From Chloroflexi bacterium UBA6077 (lineage in GTDB: Bacteria > Chloroflexota > UBA6077): 41,296 nucleotides of DNA. The notes beneath the pieces were generated by a model. It did no database searches and had not been told where the DNA came from. It was given only the letters and a program-made list of their open reading frames with translations. Of the stretch, positions 31,134 through 38,447 are shown piece by piece (position 1 is the first letter of the stretch; each line of letters begins with the position of its first letter). Location of the stretch: the NCBI GenBank assembly GCA_002436065.1, contig DIXP01000016.1:1-41296 (forward strand), read 5' to 3'. The position numbers were made by a program, and so were the translations under genes.

Positions 31134-32534
31134 TTACCCCTCTCCCCCCAGCGTCACCTCGTCTCGCAACGCTGGGATCGCCGTCTTCCAGCCGAAGCGG
31201 GTCCTGACGCTCTCAGCCAGCCCCTCTGTGGCCTCCTTCTCGCCATGCACCATGAAGGTGGCCTTGGGCCCCCTCTGGAAACCGCTCAACCATCGCAGGA
31301 TTTCGTCCCGATCGGCATGGGCCGAGAATCCGTCGATCCGCTCAATGCGGGCCCGCACCGGTACCCTCTGGCCCAGCATCTTCAAGTCCGTGGCCCCGTC
31401 CAGCAGAGTCCGACCGCGGGTGCCCTCGGCCTGGTAGCCCACGAACAGCACGGTCGCCTTCGGGTTGGGTAGGAAGGCATCCAGGTGGTGTAGCACGCGG
31501 CCGCCCGTTGCCATCCCGCTGGCGGAGATCAACACCATGGGGCCTTCACGCTTGTCCAGCCGTGCCGACTCCTCGCTGGCCCGCACGAACTGCAGATGGC
31601 GCAGGCGGAACGGGTTGTCACCGTCTTCCTGCTGCTGGCGAAGCTCCAATCTGTGAGACTCTGGATGCGCCAGGAAGATGGCCGTCGCGTCTATGGCCAT
31701 CGGGCTGTCGACATAGATGGGCATCTGCGGGATCTCACCCGCCTCCTCCAGGCTCTTGAGGGTGTACAGCAGTTGCTGCGTCCGTCCTACTGAGAAGGCG
31801 GGGATCAGCAGGCACCCGCCGGTCTCGGCAGCGCGCTTCACGATCTGGGCTAAGCGCTTCTCGGGATTCTCGTCGTTGTGTACCCTGTGGCCGTATGTGG
31901 ACTCCACCAGAAGGTAGTCGGCTTCGGCTATTGGCGTCGGATCGGCCAGCAGTGGCTCCCCGTAGCGCCCCAGGTCGCCGGAGAACACCACCTTCATCTC
32001 CCTACCCTGCTCCTCGACCCACATCTCCACGATGGCTGAGCCAAGGATGTGGCCGGCGTCTACCAGCCGGACCTTGATCCCCTCCGCTACTTCAGCAACC
32101 CGATTGTAGGGCGCGGGCTTCAGCAGCCCCAGGCAGGCGACCGCCTCGGCCGCCGTGTACAGCGGCAGGGCCGGGGTGTGCTTCGAGTAGCCGTGCCGGT
32201 TGGCGTGCTCCGCCTGCTCCTCCTGCAGATGGCCGGAGTCAGGTAGCAGGAGGCCGCAGAGATCGATGGTAGGGGGTGTCGCATAGACCGGCCCCTCGTA
32301 GCCGCACTTCATCAACCTCGGCAGGTAGCCCGTGTGGTCCAGGTGGGCGTGTGTAAGCACCACCGCGTCGATGGCATCGACGTCGAAATCGGGGGAGTCC
32401 CAGTTGCGCAGTCGAAGCTCTTTGAGCCCCTGGAACAGGCCACAGTCCACCAGGACCTGCGACTTGTCCGTCGACACCAGAAACCTGGCGCCGGTAACAG
32501 TGCCGGCCGCACCTAAGAAGCGGATGGAAACCAT
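31134..32534 (-). CDS. Beta-CASP family MBL ribonuclease-like protein
   Basis: 466 aa from the ATG at 32534, with GAGG upstream; the open frame extends 21 codons upstream. It belongs to the metallo-beta-lactamase group with a beta-CASP domain, which process RNA (for example CPSF73-like or RNase J-like proteins). Seen: SIRFLGAAGTVTGARFLV at the N-terminus, HAHLDH (62-67), VDAGHILGSAI, SGDLGRYGEPLL, and, in the beta-CASP and end regions, LIPAFSVGRTQQLLYTL, SASGMATGGRVLHHL and FSAHADRDEILRWL. It lacks a KH domain. It probably acts in the cytoplasm as an endo- or exoribonuclease. It is monocistronic. Confidence 0.85.
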   Translation of the reverse strand: MVSIRFLGAAGTVTGARFLVSTDKSQVLVDCGLFQGLKELRLRNWDSPDFDVDAIDAVVLTHAHLDHTGYLPRLMKCGYEGPVYATPPTIDLCGLLLPDSGHLQEEQAEHANRHGYSKHTPALPLYTAAEAVACLGLLKPAPYNRVAEVAEGIKVRLVDAGHILGSAIVEMWVEEQGREMKVVFSGDLGRYGEPLLADPTPIAEADYLLVESTYGHRVHNDENPEKRLAQIVKRAAETGGCLLIPAFSVGRTQQLLYTLKSLEEAGEIPQMPIYVDSPMAIDATAIFLAHPESHRLELRQQQEDGDNPFRLRHLQFVRASEESARLDKREGPMVLISASGMATGGRVLHHLDAFLPNPKATVLFVGYQAEGTRGRTLLDGATDLKMLGQRVPVRARIERIDGFSAHADRDEILRWLSGFQRGPKATFMVHGEKEATEGLAESVRTRFGWKTAIPALRDEVTLGGEG

Positions 32535-32608
32535 GAATTGCACCTCGCAATTGCCGCGTTGTCGTGTGGGGATTGCGGGCGGCGGCGAGGCCGCCACGAA
32601 GTTGTCGC

Positions 32609-32620
32609 ATTATAGCACAG
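32609..32620 (-). promoter_or_regulatory. Extended -10 promoter of the beta-CASP gene
   Basis: The minus-strand 12-mer CTGTGCTATAAT contains TG-n-TATAAT and matches the copies upstream of pyrE and the ferritin-like gene at ten of twelve bases. Transcription would start near 32602 and give a leader of about 68 bases. Confidence 0.55.
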
Positions 32621-32670
32621 CCGATTTGGCTTGAAGCCTTGCGCCAAAGCGTGCTAGTATCACAGGGTAA

Positions 32671-32806
32671 TCAGCTTTCAGCGGTTAGCCGTCAGCGATC
32701 AGCATTCACATCCCCATTCTTGGCTCCTGAGCGGGATCGGCCTCGCCGCCTGTCAAGTACCGAAGGCTGATGCCTGAATGCTGAGGGCAGGTCGCTGACA
32801 GCCAGT
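32671..32806. repeat. CAGCTTTCAGC-type repeat, inverted pair
   Basis: TCAGCTTTCAGCGGTTAGCCGTCAGCGATCAGCATTCA (32671-32708, seven-base rhythm around TCAGC) is partly inverted as TGAATGCTGAGGGCAGGTCGCTGACAG (32774 onward). A 65-base spacer lies between them. It sits between the beta-CASP and TIM-barrel genes and overlaps no gene. Confidence 0.5.
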
Positions 32807-32819
32807 CAGGAGTGTCATC

Positions 32820-33761
32820 ATGGAAGGCTCTTGGAGAGGGTACCTGCAACTGGGCGTCATTCAGGGCATGATGTTCCCCGACGCCCCCTCTAGCAGCGCT
32901 CGAATGGTCGAGACAGCGCGACAGATCCTGCTGGACGACTTCTTCGGCGTGCTGGTAGTCGGACGGATGGACGGCGAGGCGATGAAGAGCGTCAAGGCGA
33001 TGGCCGACGATGCCCACGCCGCCATCGCCATCAGCGCCGCGCCCGTGGTGCTGGGTGGCAAGCTGAACCTTGCCAGCCTCGACGCTGGCGTCCGCGCCGC
33101 TGCTGTGGAGGCGATGAAGAAGAGCATCGATGATGCCTATGTCCTCGGGGCACCCATCGTCGAGCTGCTCGACGGCGCCGGCAACTATCCAGGGTCGGAT
33201 CGGGAGGCGTTGGCCGCGGACGCACTCGCCGGCTCCCTCATCGACTTGTGCCGCTATGCCGAGGAGAAGGCCACAGGGCGGCCGCCTGTGTGGGTGCTGC
33301 TCGAGACCTTCGACCGAGCGGTGGATAAGAAGAGCCTGGTTGGGCCCACCGAGTTGGCAGTCAAAGTGGCGGCGAAGGTGAGGGCGTCACAGGCGAACTT
33401 CGGTCTCACCATCGACATGGGCCATCTGCCGTTGATCGGCGAGGGGTACAGGCAGTCCCTGGAGGCAGCCAAGGACTACCTGGTGCACGTTCATCTGGGT
33501 AGCTGTATCAAGGACGATTCGGCGCATCCATGGTTCGGAGATTCCCATCCTGCCTTCGGCGTGGCCGGCGGAGTGGCCGACACGCCTCAGCTAGTTGAGT
33601 TCCTGGCGGCGCTGCGGGCCATCGGCTATTTCGAGAAGAAGGGGCTGCCAACAGGGGTTCCCTGGATGACCTTCGAGGTCAAGCCGCAGCCAGGCCAATC
33701 CCCCGACCTGCTGATGGCCAACTGCCGGCGGGTCTTCAAGGAAGCCTGGGCGAGGGCGTAG
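32820..33761 (+). CDS. TIM-barrel sugar-phosphate isomerase/epimerase-like protein
   Basis: 313 aa, ATG with AGGAG seven bases upstream. The fold pattern fits xylose-isomerase-like TIM barrels: GYLQLGVIQGMMFP, KKSIDDAYVLGAPIVELLDGAGNYPG, WVLLETFDRA (acidic ligand), GLTIDMGHLPL (Asp and His), VHVHLGSC and MTFEVKP. It differs from the other TIM barrel in the window (18022). Its stop codon is 65 bases before the transketolase-like gene, on the same strand, so the two are probably one operon, with the repeat ACTCATCATCACTCATCAC in the gap. Possible job: isomerising or epimerising a keto-sugar that the transketolase then uses or makes. That is inference. Confidence 0.8.
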   Translation: MEGSWRGYLQLGVIQGMMFPDAPSSSARMVETARQILLDDFFGVLVVGRMDGEAMKSVKAMADDAHAAIAISAAPVVLGGKLNLASLDAGVRAAAVEAMKKSIDDAYVLGAPIVELLDGAGNYPGSDREALAADALAGSLIDLCRYAEEKATGRPPVWVLLETFDRAVDKKSLVGPTELAVKVAAKVRASQANFGLTIDMGHLPLIGEGYRQSLEAAKDYLVHVHLGSCIKDDSAHPWFGDSHPAFGVAGGVADTPQLVEFLAALRAIGYFEKKGLPTGVPWMTFEVKPQPGQSPDLLMANCRRVFKEAWARA

Positions 33762-33770
33762 GGACGCTAC

Positions 33771-33789
33771 TCATCATCACTCATCACTT
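33771..33789. repeat. ACTCATC-type heptamer array in the TIM-barrel/transketolase gap
   Basis: CTCATCATCACTCATCACT is an imperfect array of the same seven-base unit seen at 5366 and 10905. It lies 10 bases after the TIM-barrel stop codon. Confidence 0.4.
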
Positions 33790-33826
33790 GGACTGATAGG
33801 TCGCAAGGAATTAAGGAGAAACGACG

Positions 33827-36187
33827 TTGGACGAGGCGGGGTCTAAGGTAGAGCTTCGCTACGAGGCGCAGGTTGCCAATTTCCCCAGGTGGGAGAAGAT
33901 CAAAGATATCGTGGACCAGTTGATGGACCTGATGTTCAACTATCGGCAGAGCGGCCACCCCGGTGGAAGTCGCTCCAAGGCCCACATGCTGCTGGCCACG
34001 ATGCTGTCTGGAGCATCCCGGTGGGACATCCGCCAGCCTGAGAAGCGGTTTGGGGACCGCTTCATCTTGGTGGGCGGCCACACCATTCCCTTGATGTACG
34101 CAACCCTGGCCGTCTTCAACGAGGCCCTGCGGATCAAGTACGCGCAGACCGGCGACAAGCGTTATCTGGTCAAGGGCGGCAGGGAGCGTACGCTCACCTG
34201 GGAGGACCTGTTGGGATTCCGCTGCAACAAGGGGCTCTCCGGCCATGCTGAGATGGAGGGCAAGACCCTCGTTCTCAAGTTCAACACCGGCCCTTCCGGT
34301 CATGGTACCCCCGCTGCCGCCGGCGAGGCGATGGCCCTGAAGCGGGCGGGTGCCGAGGGCGTCAAGGTCTTCGCCTTCGAGGGCGAGGGCGGGCTGACTC
34401 CCGGTGGCGTGCACGAGACTCGCAACGCCGCGTGGGGTCTCGGCCTGGATAACCTCAACTTCCTCGTCGATTGGAACAACTACGGCATCGACGATACCCC
34501 CTGCAGCGAGGTTATCCCCGGCACGCCCGAGACCTGGTTCGGCGGCTGCGGTTGGCGCGTCGTTGGCACGGAGCAGGGCTCCGAGTGGACCACAGTCACC
34601 CACACCTTGATGGACCTCGTCTTCGGCAACAACCCGGAGAAGGCGCCCTGCGCCGCCTGGTTCAAGACTCGCAAGGGTCGAGGCTATGGCATCTACGACA
34701 ACAAGTCCCACGGCGCTGCCCTCCCGATCAACTCCGAGACCTTCTGGAAGAACGCGGGCGCCTTCGCGGACAGGTACGGTGTCAAGTTTCTCGGCTTCAA
34801 TGAGCCTGCCCCCAAGGACTCGGCTGCTCTCAAGGAGCAGTACCGGGCGAACCTTGAGGTGGCCATCAATGCCCTCAAGGCCGACCAGGCCCTGGTCGAC
34901 TACCTGGCCGACAGGTTGGTGGAGCTGGGCGACAGCGTTCCCAAGGAGATCCCGTCATTCCGGTTGGACACCAGCAAGAACCCCTGGAAGGACGAGCGAG
35001 TCTACGACTACCAGAACTACCCGGCCGCGATGTTCGCCAAGCCAGGCGACAAGCAGCCCAACCGAGCCGGCCTTGCCAAGTGGGGCGCCTGGGCCAACGC
35101 CTTCGGCCGCGAGAACTACGGGAGGCCTCTCTTCATCGCCTGCTCCGCAGACCTGGCCGCCTCCACCAACATCAACGGCTTCGCTCAGAAGTGGGGCGAT
35201 ACCCCGGGCTGGGGCGTCTACTGCAAGACTGACAACCCCGAAGGTTCGCTGCTCCCCACTGAGATCACCGAGTTCACCAACGCCGGCATGATGGCTGGTA
35301 TGGCCTCAGTCAACTTCGCCGAGGATCCATACAGCGAGTTCCAGGGCTTTTATGGCACTACCTCCACCTATGGTGCCTTCGTCTACCTGCACTACGGTCT
35401 GATGAGGCTGTACAGCCAGCTCTCCCAGGACTGCCAGCTCAAGTTGGGCAAGGTGCTGTGGGTAGTCGGCCACTCCGGTCCCGAGACAGCCGAGGACTCC
35501 CGCACCCACTTCGGCATCTTCTCCCCCGGCGTCACCCAGCTGTTTCCCAAGGGACAGGTCATCGATCTGCATCCATGGGAGCACAACGAGGTGCCGGTGG
35601 TGATCGGTGCTGCCCTTCGGCAGCCAGTGTCGATCGTGGCACTCCACCTGACCAGGCCCCCCGTGGAGATCCCGGACAGGGCTGCCCTCGGCATGGACTC
35701 CCACTTCGCCGCGGCGAAGGGCGCCTACCTCATCCGGGACTACAAGGCTGGCCAGAAGCCAATGGGAACAGTGATCGTGCAGGGCACCAGCACCACAGCC
35801 AACGTCATCAAGCTGCTGCCGGAGTTGGACAAGGCGGGGCTGAACGTGAAGATCGTGGCTGCCATCAGCCCCGAGCTGTTCCGGCTCCAGCCGGCCAGCT
35901 ACCAGGAGCGTATACTCTCCAAGGCCGACTGGGTCGACTCCATGTGCGTGACCAACCGGGCGCGCCGCCTGATGTCCGACTGGATGATGACCAGGGTCGC
36001 CGAGGAGTACACCCTCTCCTCCGACTGGGACGACCGGTGGCGAACCGGCGGCTCCGTCGAGGAGGTGGTCGAGGAGGCGCACCTCTCCCCAACCTGGATC
36101 ATGAAGGGAATCGAGCGCTTCGTGGCGGACCGTAAGGTCCGGCTTCAGAGGGTCGCCGATATGGCCGACGCGGCGCTAAAGCTGTAG
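33827..36187 (+). CDS. Divergent, oversized transketolase-like thiamine diphosphate enzyme
   Basis: 786 aa from the TTG at 33827, with AAGGAG eight bases upstream. It has transketolase features: SGHPGGSRSKAHML near residue 43, VGGHTIPLMYATLAVF, a ThDP/metal region FEGEGGLTPGGVHETRNAAWGLGLDNLNFLVDWNNYGI (about 184-222, with GEG where GDG is usual), and later VNFAEDPYSEFQGFYGTTSTYGAFVYLHY and VGHSGPETAEDSRTHFGIFSP, as in the pyrimidine-binding domain. Normal transketolases are 620-680 residues, so this one is about 100 longer and much changed. It follows the TIM-barrel gene and lacks any other pentose-phosphate gene nearby. It may be a transketolase for an unusual sugar. A strong hairpin follows it. 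Confidence 0.85.
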   Translation: MDEAGSKVELRYEAQVANFPRWEKIKDIVDQLMDLMFNYRQSGHPGGSRSKAHMLLATMLSGASRWDIRQPEKRFGDRFILVGGHTIPLMYATLAVFNEALRIKYAQTGDKRYLVKGGRERTLTWEDLLGFRCNKGLSGHAEMEGKTLVLKFNTGPSGHGTPAAAGEAMALKRAGAEGVKVFAFEGEGGLTPGGVHETRNAAWGLGLDNLNFLVDWNNYGIDDTPCSEVIPGTPETWFGGCGWRVVGTEQGSEWTTVTHTLMDLVFGNNPEKAPCAAWFKTRKGRGYGIYDNKSHGAALPINSETFWKNAGAFADRYGVKFLGFNEPAPKDSAALKEQYRANLEVAINALKADQALVDYLADRLVELGDSVPKEIPSFRLDTSKNPWKDERVYDYQNYPAAMFAKPGDKQPNRAGLAKWGAWANAFGRENYGRPLFIACSADLAASTNINGFAQKWGDTPGWGVYCKTDNPEGSLLPTEITEFTNAGMMAGMASVNFAEDPYSEFQGFYGTTSTYGAFVYLHYGLMRLYSQLSQDCQLKLGKVLWVVGHSGPETAEDSRTHFGIFSPGVTQLFPKGQVIDLHPWEHNEVPVVIGAALRQPVSIVALHLTRPPVEIPDRAALGMDSHFAAAKGAYLIRDYKAGQKPMGTVIVQGTSTTANVIKLLPELDKAGLNVKIVAAISPELFRLQPASYQERILSKADWVDSMCVTNRARRLMSDWMMTRVAEEYTLSSDWDDRWRTGGSVEEVVEEAHLSPTWIMKGIERFVADRKVRLQRVADMADAALKL

Positions 36188-36216
36188 CCAGAGCCGCCTG
36201 GCAGGTTAATCCTTGT

Positions 36217-36241
36217 GGGGGCGGGTCTGGAACCCGCCCCC
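36217..36241 (+). terminator. Strong hairpin after the transketolase-like gene
   Basis: GGGGGCGGGT (36217-36226), loop CTGGA, ACCCGCCCCC (36232-36241): a perfect 10-bp G/C stem followed by TTCCTGTAAT. The T-content after it is low but the stem is strong. It separates the transketolase-like gene from the antiporter gene, whose start is at 36264. Confidence 0.6.
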
Positions 36242-36263
36242 TTCCTGTAATAGGAAGGAGCCG

Positions 36264-37973
36264 ATGGACGAACTGAGACTGCTGGTCGATCTCGTTGTTG
36301 CCATCGCGGCTGCCTTCGTCGGAGGGAGCATAGCTCACCGTCTGCACCAGCCAGTCATCCTCGGCTACATGCTGGCAGGCATGCTCATAGGCCCCTACAC
36401 GCCTGGCTTCGTGGGGGATGTCCACAACGTCCAGGTGATGGCCGAACTCGGTGTGGCATTCCTCATGTTCGCCCTCGGAGCCGAGTTCTCCCCCTCCGAG
36501 CTGCTGAAGATGCGAGGCGTTGCGACCATCGGCGGGCTGCTCCAGATCGGCGCCACGATCCTGCTGGGACTCGCGATTTCTCCCCTGCTCGGTCTCGACC
36601 TGGTTCAGGGCCTGTTCTTCGGTAGCGTCATTGCTCTCTCCAGCACCATGGTGGCCTTGAAGCTGTTGATGGGCCGCGGTGAGCTGGAGAGCCTCCACGG
36701 TCGCATCGTGCTGGGAATACTGATCGTGCAGGACCTCAGCCTTGTGCCCATGATGGTGATTCTGCCGGCGTTGGCTGGGCCGATCGACGGCATGGTGGTC
36801 AGCCTCGCCGTTGCGGCGGCCAAGGCTGCCGCCATTCTGGCCGGAGCGCGCTACCTCGGGACCAAGCTAGCCCCCATGATGCTCTCCAGAGCCGCGGAAA
36901 CCGGTTCTCGTGAGCTGTTCCTGCTTGCCGTGCTGACCCTGGGGCTCGGCACTGCTCTGGTAACCAGCGCCCTCGGCCTCTCACTGGCCTTTGGAGCCTT
37001 CATGGCGGGACTTGTGATATCCGAGTCCGACTTCAGCCACCAGGTGCTCGCCGAGGTGATACCCCTCCGCGACATCTTCTCCTCCGTCTTCTTCGTCTCA
37101 GTGGGTATGCTGATCAACCCGCTCTTCCTAGCAACCAACCTTCCGTCGATCCTGCTCGTGGTTGCCGCTATCGTGGTCGGCAAGCTGGTTATCTGCACTG
37201 TTGTCCCGCTGCTGTTCCACTACCCTGGCCGCGATGCGCTCCTCGCCGGGCTCGCCCTGGCGCAGATCGGCGAGTTCTCCTTTGTCCTGACTCGCCTGGG
37301 GCAGGACAAGGGTATTATCGACGCGCATCTATCCTCCCTGATCTTGGCCGCTGCTCTGGTCTCCATCTTGGTGAATCCCCTTTTGATGCACTTCGGAGGG
37401 CACATTCACACCCTGCTCAAGGCGGTTCCCATAATCGGCAGGCTGTTCTGGGAGCGCTTCGAGGTGCCTGCGACCCTTGGCGAGGACAGCCTTGAGCATC
37501 ATGTGGTGATCTGTGGCTATGGCCGCGTTGGGAAGGAGATGGCGAGGGTATTGGATCTGAGGGGCGAACCGTACGTGGTGGTGGAGATGGACCCCTTTGT
37601 GGTGAAGGGTTTGCGGCGCTCAGGGAAGGCTCACATCTATGGGGATGCTGCCAACCCACCTGTACTCGCCCACGCTCGCGTCTCCACGGCTAGGTTGGTG
37701 GCAGCAACTCTGCCGGACGTAGCCTCCGTGGAGATGGTTGTTCGCTATGCCCGACGAATGAATCCGTCGGTCTCAATCATCGCCCGCGTCCATGGGATCG
37801 AGAGCGTTAACAGGGTACTGTCTGCTGGCGCGGACGAGGTCGTCTGCCCTGAGTTCGAGGCGGGGCTTGAGTTCGTCCGCCACGCCATGGCCCACTTCGG
37901 AGTGCCCGAGTCTGAGACCGACCTGCTTGTTACCAAGCGCCGCGCGGAGCGCGATCCGAGACTGCCAGACTAG
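36264..37973 (+). CDS. KefB-like cation:proton antiporter with TrkA-N domain (copy 1)
   Basis: 569 aa from the ATG at 36264, with GGAAGGAG upstream; the open frame reaches 36213. The first about 400 residues form a monovalent cation:proton antiporter (CPA2) membrane domain of about twelve segments: LHQPVILGYMLAGMLIGPYTPGF, LGVAFLMFALGAEFSPSEL, GILIVQDLSLVPMMV, GAFMAGLVISESDFSHQV and PLRDIFSSVFFVSVGMLINP. Next is a Rossmann-type TrkA-N domain with HVVICGYGRVGKEMARVL (GxGxxG) that gates by nucleotide. This matches KefB/KefC-like potassium efflux or Na+/H+ antiporters. Its stop overlaps that of the USP gene by four bases (CTAG). A paralogue lies on the other strand at 38448. Confidence 0.9.
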   Translation: MDELRLLVDLVVAIAAAFVGGSIAHRLHQPVILGYMLAGMLIGPYTPGFVGDVHNVQVMAELGVAFLMFALGAEFSPSELLKMRGVATIGGLLQIGATILLGLAISPLLGLDLVQGLFFGSVIALSSTMVALKLLMGRGELESLHGRIVLGILIVQDLSLVPMMVILPALAGPIDGMVVSLAVAAAKAAAILAGARYLGTKLAPMMLSRAAETGSRELFLLAVLTLGLGTALVTSALGLSLAFGAFMAGLVISESDFSHQVLAEVIPLRDIFSSVFFVSVGMLINPLFLATNLPSILLVVAAIVVGKLVICTVVPLLFHYPGRDALLAGLALAQIGEFSFVLTRLGQDKGIIDAHLSSLILAAALVSILVNPLLMHFGGHIHTLLKAVPIIGRLFWERFEVPATLGEDSLEHHVVICGYGRVGKEMARVLDLRGEPYVVVEMDPFVVKGLRRSGKAHIYGDAANPPVLAHARVSTARLVAATLPDVASVEMVVRYARRMNPSVSIIARVHGIESVNRVLSAGADEVVCPEFEAGLEFVRHAMAHFGVPESETDLLVTKRRAERDPRLPD

Positions 37974-38413
37974 TCCTGCCGGTCGTCCGCAACCCTGTTC
38001 GCCTCTCCGGCTGCCCTCCAGATCACTACCTCGCACAGCGCTTTTCGCAGGACGTGCATGGCCGCGTCTCCGTACCTCGACTTGAATGGTATCGCCAGCA
38101 CTACCGCCTGGACTGCCCACTCGATTGTCTCGTCGATGATGGTCTGTCCGGCGCTGCGGGCAGGCAGCACTGTGCCCTGCAAGGCGCAGCCGGAAGACCT
38201 TACCACCACCTCCGCCTGCCCCAGGGTTGCCCTAGCCCTCTTCTCTTCGTTCCCATGCCAATCGGCCAGGGGCAGCGATGGCGGGACCTCCACGACATAG
38301 AGAGTCCTGAGTGAAGTGCCCCGCTGCTGCGCCAGGTTGCAGGCGATGGCCAGGGTCTTCTTGTCGCCTTCGTTACCCTGCATTACTGCCATCACTGGGG
38401 GTCTGCCGGCCAT
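37970..38413 (-). CDS. Universal stress protein (UspA family)
   Basis: 147 aa from the ATG at 38413, with AGGAGGGAGAA upstream; the open frame reaches 38530. The fold matches UspA: RPPVMAVMQGNEGDKKTLAIACNLAQQRGTSLRTLYVVEVP near the N-terminus, with a helical middle and a final QAVVLAIPFKSRYGDAAMHVLRKALCEVVIW. The usual G-2x-G-9x-G(S/T) ATP loop is not evident here, so ATP binding is uncertain. It lies 34 bases after the stop of the minus-strand antiporter and is probably cotranscribed with it. It may regulate one or both antiporters. The stop codon overlaps the stop of the convergent antiporter. Confidence 0.75.
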   Translation of the reverse strand: MAGRPPVMAVMQGNEGDKKTLAIACNLAQQRGTSLRTLYVVEVPPSLPLADWHGNEEKRARATLGQAEVVVRSSGCALQGTVLPARSAGQTIIDETIEWAVQAVVLAIPFKSRYGDAAMHVLRKALCEVVIWRAAGEANRVADDRQD

Positions 38414-38447
38414 TTCTCCCTCCTCTTTCTCTCGAAACGCCGCCCTC

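Noticed and set aside
34686..35291. Long open frames within the transketolase-like gene in other frames
   Set aside because: They show Arg/Ser/Thr/Pro-rich low-complexity sequence typical of out-of-frame reading of GC-rich genes.
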